This document shows positions 1 to 8,689 of a DNA stretch of 64,000 bases, piece after piece. Each line of letters opens with the position of its first letter. Within the stretch, counting starts at the first letter, position 1. The stretch covers positions 39,094 through 103,093 of the forward strand of contig NZ_WHNP01000032.1 in NCBI RefSeq assembly GCF_009362735.1. Direction: 5' to 3'. The translations under genes were made by a program, and so were the position numbers. The notes under the pieces are model-generated. The model ran no database searches. It worked only from the letters and a program-made list of their open reading frames with translations, and was not told the DNA's origin. The DNA is from Paraburkholderia franconis (GTDB lineage Bacteria > Pseudomonadota > Gammaproteobacteria > Burkholderiales > Burkholderiaceae).

Positions 1-876
1 TCGGGCTCGGGCAAGACGACGCTCGCGCGCGTGATTGCCGGTCTCGTCGATCGCGCGCGCGGCGAAGTGCTGCTTGACGGCAAACCCTTGCTGGCGAAGC
101 TGTCGGAGCGCACGCTGGATCAGTATCGCCGCGTGCAGATCGTGTTCCAGAGCGCCGATACCGCGTTGAACCCGAGCCGCACCATCGCCGATATCCTCGC
201 CAGGCCGATGAACTTCTATCACGGCTTGCGCGGCGCGCCCGCGCAAAAGCGCATGCTCGAACTGCTCGATCTCGTGAAGCTGCCCGCATCGATCGCGAAG
301 CGCCAGCCGGGCGGCTTGTCAGGCGGACAGAAGCAGCGCGTGAATCTCGCGCGCGCGCTCGCGGCGAATCCCGAACTCATTCTCTGCGATGAAGTGACGT
401 CCGCACTCGACACGGTCGTCGGTGCCGCGATCCTCGATCTGCTCGCGGAACTGCGCCGCGAGCTGAACGTGTCGTACATGTTCATCAGCCATGACATTTC
501 GACGGTGCGCGCCATCTGCGATGAAGTCATCGTGCTGTATGCGGGCCAGTGCGTCGAAGCCGGCCAGCGCGATGCGCTTTCGCATCCGCCGTATCACCCT
601 TACACGGGCTTGCTCGTCGATTCGGTGCCTGCGCTGCGTCCGGGCTGGCTCGACTCGCGGCGCGCGATGGCGCTCGCCGCACTGCCCGCGCTCGGCCCTG
701 AAAGCGATGCGCCCGAGCTGTGCTGCTTCCGCTCGCGCTGCGCGGCGCGCATCGACGGCAAGTGCAACGTCACCCCGCCTGCGAAGAAAACCTTGCCTTC
801 GGGTGCGCAGATTGTCTGTCATCACAGCGCCGATGATCTCGCGCGCATGCAGTCGATGGAAACGGTGACGGCATGA
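1..876 (+). CDS. Peptide/opine-type ABC transporter ATP-binding protein (5' partial)
   Basis: Hydrolyses ATP to drive a periplasmic-binding-protein-dependent importer of the dipeptide/oligopeptide/opine class at the inner membrane. The gene enters from the left edge: the first codons already read SGSGKTT (Walker A), so the start lies outside the window. The signature LSGGQKQR, Walker B LILCDE and the H-loop ISHD follow in order. The C-terminus carries the HPY motif and a cysteine-rich tail typical of OppD/DppF ATPases. It could be a separate DppF-like subunit or the second half of a fused DppD-DppF protein. It overlaps the next gene by 4 bases, suggesting that the transported substrate is oxidised by the dehydrogenase encoded downstream. 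Confidence 0.9.
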   Translation, partial: SGSGKTTLARVIAGLVDRARGEVLLDGKPLLAKLSERTLDQYRRVQIVFQSADTALNPSRTIADILARPMNFYHGLRGAPAQKRMLELLDLVKLPASIAKRQPGGLSGGQKQRVNLARALAANPELILCDEVTSALDTVVGAAILDLLAELRRELNVSYMFISHDISTVRAICDEVIVLYAGQCVEAGQRDALSHPPYHPYTGLLVDSVPALRPGWLDSRRAMALAALPALGPESDAPELCCFRSRCAARIDGKCNVTPPAKKTLPSGAQIVCHHSADDLARMQSMETVTA

Positions 877-1187
877 GCGGACGCTTTGTCAGAGTCGCGG
901 AGAAGGGCCGCAGGACGTTCGAGATCGTCATCGACGGCAGGCGCGCGCGCGCTGCCGAAGGCGACACGTTGATGGTCGCGCTGCTGACTTCACAGGAAGA
1001 CCTGCGCGACTCAGAGTTCGGCGATGGCCGGCGCGCGGGCTTCTGCGTGATGGGTGCGTGCCAGGACTGCTGGGTATGGACCGCGGACGGCGACCGTGTG
1101 CGCGCGTGCACGACGCAGGCGGTCGAAGGCATGTCGATTGTCACGCGGCTCGCGGTTTCCGGGGAGGGCGTATGGCCGCGACTGTGA
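873..1187 (+). CDS. (2Fe-2S) small subunit of an opine-oxidase-like dehydrogenase
   Basis: Small ferredoxin-like subunit of 104 residues. Cys58, Cys63, Cys66 and Cys79 form the CX4CX2CX12C pattern of a plant-type [2Fe-2S] cluster. Proteins of this size and pattern are the gamma/A subunits of hydrogen cyanide synthase, opine oxidase and D-hydroxyproline dehydrogenase complexes, passing electrons between flavin subunits. The start codon overlaps the ABC ATPase stop by 4 bases and the 3' end overlaps the next flavoprotein by 16 bases, so the three subunits are probably translated together. The exact substrate cannot be read from this subunit. Confidence 0.85.
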   Translation: MSGRFVRVAEKGRRTFEIVIDGRRARAAEGDTLMVALLTSQEDLRDSEFGDGRRAGFCVMGACQDCWVWTADGDRVRACTTQAVEGMSIVTRLAVSGEGVWPRL

Positions 1188-2560
1188 TCGTGATCGGCGC
1201 GGGACCGGCCGGTGTGCGCGCGGCGCAGGCACTCGTCGAGGCGGGCTTGCGTCCTGTGGTCATCGACGAGGGCCGGCGCGATGGCGGGCAGATTTATCGT
1301 CGTCAGCCGGAAGGCTTCACGCGCACGTATGAGACGTTGTACGGCACCGAGGCGCAACGTGCGCATGCATTGCATCGCGATTTCGATGCGTTGCGCGCAA
1401 AGATCGACTATGTGCCCGAGACGCTCGTGTGGAACGTCGAGCCTGGCGCGGTCCATGTGGTGAGCGGCACGCGTCATCGCAAGATCGCATTCGATGCCCT
1501 CATCATCTGCAGCGGCGCGACGGATCGCCTGATGCCCGTTCCCGGCTGGCATCTCGCGGGCACGTATAGCCTCGGCGGCGCACAGGTCGCACTGAAATCG
1601 CAGGGCTGCGCGATCGGCGCGCGCGTCGCGATGATGGGCACAGGACCGCTGCTGTATCTGGTTGCCGCGCAATATGTGAAGGCGGGCGCGACAGTGAGCG
1701 TGGTGCTGGATACCTCGACATTCTCACAGCGCTTGCGCGCATTGCCCCAATTGCTCGCGATTCCATCGGCGCTCAAGAAGGGCATCGCGTTGATGGGCGT
1801 GCTCAAGGATGCGCGCGTTCCGATTCATCGCGGCATTACGCCGGTTGCGATCGAAGGCACGCCGCAGGGTGGTGTGCAAGGCGTGCGCGTGAAGCAGGCC
1901 AACGGCGCGATGCTGCAAGTTGAATGCGATGCCGTCGCGCTCGGCTATCACTTGCGCTCCGAAACGCAACTGGCCGATCTCGCGGGCTGCGAATTCCGTT
2001 TCGACCGGGCATTGCAGCAATGGCTTCCCGTCGCGGATGAGGACGGCCGCAGCAATGTGAAAGGCGTCTATCTCGCAGGCGATGGCGTGCGCGTGCGCGG
2101 CGCGGATGCGGCTGAGCGCGCCGGACGGCTCGCGGCATTGGCTGCATTGAAGGACTTCGGCCTGAGGCACGACGACACCGAGGCCGACACGTTACGCATG
2201 CAGCTAGCACGCTTCACGCGCTTTGCCGCGGGCTTGCGCACGGTGTTTCCGTGGCCCGCGCGATTCGCCGCGGCGTTGCCGGATGAAACCATCGTTTGCC
2301 GATGCGAAGCGATCACGGCAGGCGAGCTGCGACGCGTCGTGAATGAGATGGGCGCCAATGAAGCGAATCGCGCGAAGGCATTCTCACGCGTCGGCATGGG
2401 CCGATGCCAGGGCCGCTTCTGCGCGCATGCGGGCGCGGAAGTCATCGCTGCGCAAGCGCGCGTGCCGCTCGAAGCGGTCGGCCGCCTGCGTGGTCAGGCA
2501 CCCGTCAAACCTTTGCCAATGGCGCTCGCGCCGCACCAGGACATGGAGACGAGCAAATGA
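1172..2560 (+). CDS. FAD/NAD(P)-binding subunit of opine-oxidase-like dehydrogenase
   Basis: A 462-residue flavoprotein with an N-terminal dinucleotide fold (VIVIGAGPAG) and a C-terminal BFD-like [2Fe-2S] region with cysteines in VCRCEAIT and GMGRCQGRFC. This architecture matches the A/alpha subunit of opine oxidases and HcnB-type proteins, the electron-transfer partner of the catalytic DadA-like subunit. I chose ATG at 1172 because a strong GGGGAGGG ribosome site lies 4 bases upstream and the Rossmann motif starts within the first residues. A longer reading frame from 1058 would duplicate the small-subunit gene. It overlaps its neighbours on both sides. Confidence 0.88.
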   Translation: MAATVIVIGAGPAGVRAAQALVEAGLRPVVIDEGRRDGGQIYRRQPEGFTRTYETLYGTEAQRAHALHRDFDALRAKIDYVPETLVWNVEPGAVHVVSGTRHRKIAFDALIICSGATDRLMPVPGWHLAGTYSLGGAQVALKSQGCAIGARVAMMGTGPLLYLVAAQYVKAGATVSVVLDTSTFSQRLRALPQLLAIPSALKKGIALMGVLKDARVPIHRGITPVAIEGTPQGGVQGVRVKQANGAMLQVECDAVALGYHLRSETQLADLAGCEFRFDRALQQWLPVADEDGRSNVKGVYLAGDGVRVRGADAAERAGRLAALAALKDFGLRHDDTEADTLRMQLARFTRFAAGLRTVFPWPARFAAALPDETIVCRCEAITAGELRRVVNEMGANEANRAKAFSRVGMGRCQGRFCAHAGAEVIAAQARVPLEAVGRLRGQAPVKPLPMALAPHQDMETSK

Positions 2561-3726
2561 ACGAGCGCGCCGATGTGATCGTGATCGGCGGCGGCATCGT
2601 CGGCACGACGACTGCGTTTTTTCTGCGCCGCCGCCGGCGCTCGGTGATTCTGCTCGAACGCGGTTTGACGGGGCAGCAGGCGAGCGGCGTGAATTTCGGC
2701 GGCGTGCGCCGGCAAGGACGCGCGCTCGAACAACTCGCCATGTCGAACCGCGCATTGGAAACATGGCGGCGTTCACGCGAATTGCTCGGCGAGGATATCG
2801 AGTTCCTGCCATCGGGTCATACGCGCGTGTGCTATCACGCGCGTGACGCCGAATACTTTCATCGCTATGCCGCCGATGCGCGCGCCTATGGCCTCGATCT
2901 CGAAGTGCTCGATGGCGCGGCAATGTTCAGGCGCTTTCCGTTTCTCGGCCGCGATGTACTCGCCGCATCCGTCTCGCCGCTCGATGGTCACGCGAACCCA
3001 CGGCTTGCCGCGCCCGCATTCGGACGCGCGGCGGCGCGGCTCGGCGCGCGCATCGTCGAGAACACAGAGGTGGTGCGCGTAGAAAAGGACGCGGGCGGCT
3101 TTCGTGTGGAAAGCGCAACGGGCGATGTATATAGCGCGGAGCAAGTACTCATCTGCGCGGGCGCATGGGCCAACGCGCTGTCGACGCAATTCGGCGAACC
3201 CGTGCCGCTCGTCGCGCGTGGCCCGCAAATGGCGGTGACGGAACCCGTGCCTTACGTGTTCAGATTCTCGATGGGCGTGTACACGTCGATCAAGGAAGAG
3301 AGCGTGTATTTCCGGCAGGTAGCACGCGGAAATATCGTACTGGGCGGCGGCCCGTCCGTCCCGGTGGATGCAATGACCCGCCGCGCGGGCGTGGTTCCTG
3401 ACAACACCGTTGCGCAGATGGCGCAGTTCCTCCGCATGGTCCCCGCGATGCGTCCGCTGCATGTGATTCGCGTGTGGAGTGGCGTGGAAAGTTATCTGCC
3501 GGATTCGGAGCCTGTGATCGGTCCGAGCTCGAAAGCAGATGGTTTGTTCTATGCATTCGGCTTTTCCGGTGCCGGTTTTCAGATTGGCCCCGGTGTCGGC
3601 GAAACGCTCGCCGAGTTGCTCGATACGGGTAGTACCCCCATCGACCTCGCTTCGTTTTCCATCAGACGATTTCAGCGCGCTTCGTCGACGCACGCCGAAT
3701 CGGTTACTTCTCAGACTTCACTATGA
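2557..3726 (+). CDS. DadA-like FAD-dependent oxidoreductase (catalytic subunit)
   Basis: A 389-residue D-amino-acid-oxidase-fold protein with an N-terminal VIVIGGGIVGT FAD motif and a late PVIGP/GFSGAGFQIGPG segment that closes the flavin site. It is probably the catalytic subunit that oxidises the C-N bond of a secondary amine (opine, imino acid or N-substituted amino acid). The ATG overlaps the upstream stop in an ATGA, completing a small-alpha-beta three-gene set fed by the ABC transporter. D-amino acid dehydrogenase or a D-hydroxyproline enzyme are alternatives. Substrate is unproven. Confidence 0.85.
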   Translation: MNERADVIVIGGGIVGTTTAFFLRRRRRSVILLERGLTGQQASGVNFGGVRRQGRALEQLAMSNRALETWRRSRELLGEDIEFLPSGHTRVCYHARDAEYFHRYAADARAYGLDLEVLDGAAMFRRFPFLGRDVLAASVSPLDGHANPRLAAPAFGRAAARLGARIVENTEVVRVEKDAGGFRVESATGDVYSAEQVLICAGAWANALSTQFGEPVPLVARGPQMAVTEPVPYVFRFSMGVYTSIKEESVYFRQVARGNIVLGGGPSVPVDAMTRRAGVVPDNTVAQMAQFLRMVPAMRPLHVIRVWSGVESYLPDSEPVIGPSSKADGLFYAFGFSGAGFQIGPGVGETLAELLDTGSTPIDLASFSIRRFQRASSTHAESVTSQTSL

Positions 3727-4139
3727 GCCAAGCCAATCTGATCGACGCGCTCGCCTATATCGAAGCCAATTTCGACAAGACCGTGAGCCTCGCGCAACTC
3801 GCGGATCTCTCGGCGCTGAGCGTATCGCGCTTCGCGACGGTGTTTCGCAAGCAATTCGGGCTGTCGCCGTACAAGTATCTGTGCGAGTTGCGCGTGCGCC
3901 GCGCACAGACCTTATTGCTTGCGGGCGTGCCCGGATCGGTCGTCGCGACGGAAGTGGGCTTTTTCGATCAAAGCCATCTCGCGCGGCATTTCAAGCGCTT
4001 GTGTGGCATGACGCCGAGTGCCTTTGTGGAGCGCACGCGCCAGAAGTCGCGGTCAGCCGAGTTCGATGCCTGTTTGAAGAAGCGCGTTGCGCGAGCCGAG
4101 ACACGGGTATTTGCTCTCGACGACGCGCATGTCGTCTAG
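3723..4139 (+). CDS. Short AraC-family transcriptional regulator
   Basis: A 138-residue protein made almost entirely of an AraC/XylS DNA-binding domain with two helix-turn-helix motifs (first around VSLAQLADLSALSVSRF, second around VVATEVGFFDQSHLARHFKR, then the conserved GMTPSAF). There is no N-terminal ligand-binding domain, unlike most 280-330 residue family members. The ATGA overlap with the catalytic dehydrogenase gene indicates translational coupling, so it probably controls this uptake/oxidation operon or the convergent catabolic set. How it senses an inducer is not visible. Confidence 0.88.
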   Translation: MSQANLIDALAYIEANFDKTVSLAQLADLSALSVSRFATVFRKQFGLSPYKYLCELRVRRAQTLLLAGVPGSVVATEVGFFDQSHLARHFKRLCGMTPSAFVERTRQKSRSAEFDACLKKRVARAETRVFALDDAHVV

Positions 4140-4179
4140 CGCTTCCCGCATGGTCCATTCGCGCACGCATGAGCGCACT

Positions 4180-4524
4180 TCAGAAGATGACATAGACCTT
4201 GCGAAGGGTTTCATCGACTTCCCATGTGCCTTCGGTGTTCGCCGCGAAGAAGGGCGTATCGCCGCCTATGAAGTGGATCGTGTCTTCGCCATCGGGTGTG
4301 AAGCGGCCGCTGCCCGCCAGAAAATGCATCACTTCCGCCTGCTTGACCGCGCGGCGATAGGTGCCGGGCGTGCATTCGAATACGCCCGTATCGATCGCCT
4401 CGCAGCCCGGAATGACCTTCTGCACGCCGGATACCCTGATTTCCTGCGTACCCGGCAATCCGGCCGTGCCCCAGTCTTCGAGTCCTTTTAGCGCGATGCT
4501 CTGCCTGATCTGCTGAACTTTCAC
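4180..4524 (-). CDS. Cupin-domain protein
   Basis: A 114-residue single-cupin protein (GTYRRAVKQAEVMHFLAGSGRFTPDGED, then a second strand motif ending in WEVDETLRKVYVIF), resembling the DUF861/EutQ-like cupins. I chose the GTG at 4524 because an AGGGCGAGG ribosome site lies just upstream, and a longer reading would overlap the preceding gene. It is the last gene of the long minus-strand catabolic set, 10 bases after the deacylase. Cupins of this type occur next to amino-acid or ectoine catabolic genes, but no reaction is assigned. Confidence 0.75.
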   Translation of the reverse strand: MKVQQIRQSIALKGLEDWGTAGLPGTQEIRVSGVQKVIPGCEAIDTGVFECTPGTYRRAVKQAEVMHFLAGSGRFTPDGEDTIHFIGGDTPFFAANTEGTWEVDETLRKVYVIF

Positions 4525-4534
4525 GGCCTCGCCC

Positions 4535-5503
4535 TTAGATGGATTGAATGCGCCGTTCGATCTTGCCGAGCCGCACAACCGTTACGCCCGGCCGCAACTG
4601 ACGCAGCGAGGGCATGACGAGCATGCAGTCGTCGTAGGGTGTCTTCACGGGATCGCCATTGGTCCAGCCGATCACGCTGCCGGCTTCGGGAAATACTTCG
4701 AGGCCGGTGTAGTCGCCCGCGAAGCGGAAGTCCATTCTCTTCGCGACGACGGGCTCCGTCACGCGCACGACGAGCATTTCCTGCGGCGATGCCTGAATCC
4801 AGCCAGCAAGCACGTCCTCCCTGGCGACCACACCGGACAGAACGAGAAAGCGCGCCGTCACGTCGCGCGCGACCGTAACGGCGCTCGCTTCCCAATGCTG
4901 TCCGCATTCGATGAGCAACGCGTTCTTCCTGCTCGATGGATCACCGAAGCCTTCGTAGTCGCGCATGCGCCGGCCTTCGGGATGTCCTTCATCGCAAATG
5001 ACGGTCTCGGGCGTGCCGAGCTTCGCCGATAACTCGATGCCTTTGTCGAGCGGCCCCGCGACGATCAACGGCTTGCTCTTCTCATGCATTGAATGCAAGT
5101 CGAGCAGCAGATCGACGGTGTCGATGACAGGCCGCATCGCGCGGGCACGGCGCAACTCGCTCGAATCGGCCGAGGCGTCGTCGAGCGTGTGCGCGGTCCA
5201 TACGCGGTTGAAGTCCTGATCGACAAAGCGCGATGTATCGGGCTTCTCCGCATCGAAGCGCGCGTAGGCATCGACGTTGGCGAACGCGAGCGTGAGCTTG
5301 CCGCGACGCGGCCGCAGCTTCGCGCGCAGCAGTTCGTCGACGACGATCGCGCCGCACACTTCGTTGCCGTGCGTGAGCGCGTTGATCATCACATGAGGGC
5401 CGTCGATGCCCGAATCGAACGTATGCACATATGGCACGCCCGCGTTGCCCGACGCATGCACACTGATATCGGGAAACGTGATCTCGATCGGATAAGCGTT
5501 CAT
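4535..5503 (-). CDS. Succinylglutamate desuccinylase/aspartoacylase-family deacylase
   Basis: A 322-residue zinc carboxypeptidase-like (M14 clan) N-acyl amino acid deacylase. Zinc ligands are visible as His45 and Glu48 in THGNEVCG and His137 in LDLHS; the catalytic glutamate is probably Glu199 in LLIECGQH. Family members remove succinyl, acetyl or similar groups from an amino acid nitrogen; DoeB, which deacetylates N-acetyl-diaminobutyrate, is in this family. The start overlaps the aldehyde dehydrogenase stop by 4 bases. With aminotransferase and semialdehyde dehydrogenase nearby, a role in degrading an N-acylated diamino acid is a reasonable inference. Confidence 0.85.
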   Translation of the reverse strand: MNAYPIEITFPDISVHASGNAGVPYVHTFDSGIDGPHVMINALTHGNEVCGAIVVDELLRAKLRPRRGKLTLAFANVDAYARFDAEKPDTSRFVDQDFNRVWTAHTLDDASADSSELRRARAMRPVIDTVDLLLDLHSMHEKSKPLIVAGPLDKGIELSAKLGTPETVICDEGHPEGRRMRDYEGFGDPSSRKNALLIECGQHWEASAVTVARDVTARFLVLSGVVAREDVLAGWIQASPQEMLVVRVTEPVVAKRMDFRFAGDYTGLEVFPEAGSVIGWTNGDPVKTPYDDCMLVMPSLRQLRPGVTVVRLGKIERRIQSI

Positions 5504-6972
5504 TCGAGGCCACCCTGGCAGAGATACTTGATCGAGAGGTAATCGTCGAGACCGTACTTCGAGCCTTCGCGTCCATAGCCCGATTCCTTGACGCCCCCGA
5601 ACGGCGCGGCCTCGCTCGAAATCGCGCCTTCGTTGATGCCTACGAGACCTGCTTCGAGCAGACGCGACACGCGGTCGATGCGTCGCAGATCCTGGCTGTA
5701 GAAATACGATGCGAGGCCGAAGGGCGTATTGTTCGCGGCGCGGATGGCTTCGGCTTCATCGTCGAAACGAAACAACGGCACGACCGGGCCGAAGGTTTCC
5801 TCGCAGCTGAGCTGCATTTCGGGGGTGGCGTCGGCGAGGACGGTGGGCGCGTAATAGTTCGCACCGAGTTCGGAGCGGCGCTTGCCGCCGGTGAGCACGC
5901 GCGCACCGCGTTTCACCGCGTCGTTCACATGACGCTCGATCTTTTCAACCGCGCGCGCGTTGATCATCGGGCCGATTTGCGCGTCCGGGTCCGTCGCGGG
6001 CGCGACCTTCAATGCGCAGACGCGCTTCGCCAGCAAGTCCGCGAACTTGTCATAGACCGACGACTGCACGTACACGCGATTCGGGCACACGCACGTCTGT
6101 CCGCCGTTGCGGAACTTCGATGCCATGAGGCCGGCGACGGCGGCATCGAGATCGGCGTCGTCGAACACGATGAAGGGCGCGTTGCCGCCGAGTTCCAGCG
6201 ACAGCTTCTTCAACGTGCCCGCGGATTCGCGCGCGAGATACTTGCCGACGGGTGTCGAGCCCGTGAAGGTGATCTTGCGTACGCGGCCGTCTTCGAGCCA
6301 GTCGGCGACGGCTTCCTGCGCGTTGTCGCGCGATGCGCTGATGAGATTCAACGCGCCCGCCGGAACGCCTGCATCATGCGCGAGCATCACCAGCGCGAGC
6401 GCGGTGAGCGGCGTATCTTCCGCCGGCTTGCCGATGACGGTGCAGCCCGCTGCGAGCGCGGGGGCGATCTTGCGCGCGATCATCGCGAGAGGGAAATTCC
6501 ACGGCGTGATCGCCGCGACGATGCCCACCGGCTCCTTCACGGCGCTCATGCGCTTGCCGCGTTGCTGCAGCGGAATGATGTCGCCGTAGATGCGCGTGGC
6601 TTCATCCGCGAACCATGCGATATACGATGCCCCGTACATCACTTCGCCACGGCCTTCGGCGAACGGCTTGCCTTGTTCGAGCGAGATGAGACGCCCGAGC
6701 GCGTCCGCGTTTTCGACGATCGACGCATGCCAGCGATGCAGCACGGCTGCGCGATCCTTCGGCAGCGTATCGCGCCAGGCGGGGAAGGCGCGGGCGGCGG
6801 CGTCGGTAGCGGCGCGTGCATCGGCGGGGCCGCTGTCGGCGACTCGCGCGATGACTTCGCCCGTCGCGGGATCGGTGACGGCGAAGCGCTTGCCACTCGC
6901 GGCGGGCACCCATTTGCCGTCGATGAAGTTGTCGGCGCGAATCAGGTCGCTCAACTCATATCGTTGCGTCAT
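5500..6972 (-). CDS. NAD(P)-dependent succinate/aspartate-semialdehyde-type dehydrogenase
   Basis: A 490-residue aldehyde dehydrogenase of the GabD group. It shows the cofactor region PVGIVAAITPWNFPLAM, the general-base glutamate in LELGGNAP and the catalytic cysteine in GGQTCVCPN. It oxidises a short semialdehyde to the acid in the cytoplasm. Succinate semialdehyde is the commonest substrate of close relatives; in this context aspartate semialdehyde (as for DoeC) is equally possible. It lies 17 bases after the tartrate-dehydrogenase-like gene and overlaps the deacylase gene, so it is in the same transcript. Confidence 0.88.
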   Translation of the reverse strand: MTQRYELSDLIRADNFIDGKWVPAASGKRFAVTDPATGEVIARVADSGPADARAATDAAARAFPAWRDTLPKDRAAVLHRWHASIVENADALGRLISLEQGKPFAEGRGEVMYGASYIAWFADEATRIYGDIIPLQQRGKRMSAVKEPVGIVAAITPWNFPLAMIARKIAPALAAGCTVIGKPAEDTPLTALALVMLAHDAGVPAGALNLISASRDNAQEAVADWLEDGRVRKITFTGSTPVGKYLARESAGTLKKLSLELGGNAPFIVFDDADLDAAVAGLMASKFRNGGQTCVCPNRVYVQSSVYDKFADLLAKRVCALKVAPATDPDAQIGPMINARAVEKIERHVNDAVKRGARVLTGGKRRSELGANYYAPTVLADATPEMQLSCEETFGPVVPLFRFDDEAEAIRAANNTPFGLASYFYSQDLRRIDRVSRLLEAGLVGINEGAISSEAAPFGGVKESGYGREGSKYGLDDYLSIKYLCQGGLE

Positions 6973-6989
6973 GATGGTCTCCAGAGAGA

Positions 6990-8054
6990 TCAGGCGAGCA
7001 GTTGCGCAATCGCTGCCCCGACTTCCGTTGTCTTTGCCGTGCCGCCCAGATCGCCCGTGCGCGGGCCTTCCTTCAATACCGCCGAGATCGCGGTAAGCAT
7101 CGCATCGTGGGCGTCACGCTCGCCGAGGAAATCGAGCATCATCGCAGCGCACCAGATCATCGCGATCGGATTGGCAATGCCCTTTCCCGCGATATCCGGC
7201 GCGGACCCATGTACTGGCTCGAACAGCGACGGGAAAGTGCGCTCCGGATTCATGTTCGCCGATGGCGCGATGCCGATCGTGCCCGTGCATGCCGGGCCGA
7301 GGTCCGAGAGAATGTCGCCGAAGAGGTTCGTAGCGACGACCACATCGAAGCGATCCGGATTCAGGACGAAGCGCGCGCACAGGATGTCGATGTGCTGCTT
7401 GTCCCATGCGACGTCCGGATATTGGGCGGCGATTTCAGCGGCGCGTGAATCCCACCACGGCATGCTGATCGAAATGCCGTTGCTCTTCGTCGCCACGGTG
7501 ATTTTCTTCTCGCGCTTCTGCGCCAGATCGAACGCGAACTTCAATACACGCTCCGCGCCTTTGCGCGTGAAGATGGAAGTCTGCGACACGAATTCGCGTT
7601 CGGTGCCTTCGAACGATACGCCGCCGACCGACGAGTACTCGCCTTCGGTGTTCTCGCGCACGATCATGAAATCGATATCGCCCCCCTTGCGGTTCGCGAG
7701 CGGCGAGGGCACGCCATCGAACAAACGCGCGGGCCGCAGATTGATGTACTGGTCGAACTCGCGGCGGAACTTGAGCAGCGAGCCCCACAGCGAAATATGG
7801 TCCGGCACCGTCTGCGGCCAGCCCACCGCGCCGAACAGAATCGCATCGGCGTCTTGCAGCTGGGCTTTCCAGTCGTCGGGCATCATCTGGCCGTGCTGCG
7901 CGTAGTAGTCGCAGCTCGCCCACTCGATGTGCCGGTATTCGAGCGCGATGTTGAACCGCTTGCTCACGGTATCGAGCGCGCGCAAAGCTTCGGGCATCAC
8001 TTCCTTGCCGATGCCGTCGCCCGGAATCACGGCAATGCGATAGATGCTGGACAT
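6990..8054 (-). CDS. Tartrate/D-malate dehydrogenase family protein
   Basis: A 354-residue decarboxylating beta-hydroxyacid dehydrogenase of the isocitrate/isopropylmalate family. The start IAVIPGDGIGKEV, the substrate-binding arginines around LLKFRREFDQYINLRPARLF and the NLFGDILSDLGPACTG metal-binding region are clear. The sequence is closer in form to tartrate dehydrogenase/D-malate dehydrogenase (TtuC/DmlA) than to LeuB. It would oxidise and decarboxylate a 2-hydroxy-dicarboxylate to a 2-oxo acid with NAD. It is the first gene of a tight four-gene run and sits just downstream of a terminator-like hairpin that follows the Lrp gene. Confidence 0.85.
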   Translation of the reverse strand: MSSIYRIAVIPGDGIGKEVMPEALRALDTVSKRFNIALEYRHIEWASCDYYAQHGQMMPDDWKAQLQDADAILFGAVGWPQTVPDHISLWGSLLKFRREFDQYINLRPARLFDGVPSPLANRKGGDIDFMIVRENTEGEYSSVGGVSFEGTEREFVSQTSIFTRKGAERVLKFAFDLAQKREKKITVATKSNGISISMPWWDSRAAEIAAQYPDVAWDKQHIDILCARFVLNPDRFDVVVATNLFGDILSDLGPACTGTIGIAPSANMNPERTFPSLFEPVHGSAPDIAGKGIANPIAMIWCAAMMLDFLGERDAHDAMLTAISAVLKEGPRTGDLGGTAKTTEVGAAIAQLLA

Positions 8055-8085
8055 GAATTACTCCGCGTGAAGTTGATAGACGAGG

Positions 8086-8122
8086 AAAAGCACGCGCGTG
8101 CATAAAGCGCGTGCGTGCTTTC
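8086..8122 (-). terminator. Terminator-like hairpin after Lrp gene
   Basis: A 15-base imperfect inverted repeat (8087-8101 with 8107-8121, two mismatches, 5-base loop) lies between the Lrp gene and the tartrate-dehydrogenase-like gene. On the minus strand the stem is followed by CTTTTCC. It could end the aminotransferase-Lrp transcript or attenuate read-through into the next four genes. Confidence 0.45.
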
Positions 8123-8148
8123 GAAAAGGAAAGTAAGAGGCGCGCGCC

Positions 8149-8646
8149 TCAGTGATGGTGCGGCGAAAAGAGCGTTTCGAGCGGGTAATGCGACTTCACG
8201 AACGACGTCTTGATGATGACGTAGCTGAAGTACTTTTCGATGCCGATGCCGCGCTCCAGCAGCCCCTCGATGATGCTTTGATAGTGGCTCACGCTGCGCG
8301 TGACGAACTTGAGCAGGTAGTCGTAACCGCCGCTCGCGAGATGACATTCGACGATCTCGTCGACATCCCTCACCGCATTGACGAAGTTGATGAAGTCCTC
8401 GCGGCGATGATCGGCGAGCGTGACTTCGGTGAAGACCACCTGCACGTCGCCGAGCTTCTCCAGTTGAATCTGCGCACCATAGCCGACGATATAACCCGCC
8501 TTCTCCAGCCGCTTCACGCGAATCAGGCAAGGGCTGGGCGACAGACCGACCGCGTCGGCGAGCTCCACGTTCGTGATGCGCCCGCGTTTCTGCAATTGCG
8601 AAAGGATACGCAGATCGATTCGGTCCAGCTTGCTGTCGTTGCTCAT
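8149..8646 (-). CDS. Lrp/AsnC-family transcriptional regulator
   Basis: A 165-residue feast/famine regulator: N-terminal winged helix (LDRIDLRILSQLQKRGRITNVELADAVGLS) followed by the RAM/AsnC ligand-binding domain. The conserved start of the family is at ATG 8646; the open frame extends further upstream, but that part has no family character. It lies 43 bases after the aminotransferase gene on the same strand. DoeX, the ectoine-degradation regulator, belongs to this family, so a role in sensing the amino acid degraded by the cluster is likely. The C-terminus ends in a short HHH tail. Confidence 0.88.
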   Translation of the reverse strand: MSNDSKLDRIDLRILSQLQKRGRITNVELADAVGLSPSPCLIRVKRLEKAGYIVGYGAQIQLEKLGDVQVVFTEVTLADHRREDFINFVNAVRDVDEIVECHLASGGYDYLLKFVTRSVSHYQSIIEGLLERGIGIEKYFSYVIIKTSFVKSHYPLETLFSPHHH

Positions 8647-8689
8647 CGTGACGGGTTCGGTCTTGCATGTCGGCGGTCGGTCGATGTTA

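Noticed and set aside
4545..4578. Extended N-terminus for the cupin gene (start at 4578)
   Set aside because: It would overlap the deacylase end; a GTG at 4524 with a good ribosome site is preferable.
5929..7905. 658-codon plus-strand frame over the aldehyde and tartrate dehydrogenase genes
   Set aside because: No domain, and it spans two genuine minus-strand genes.
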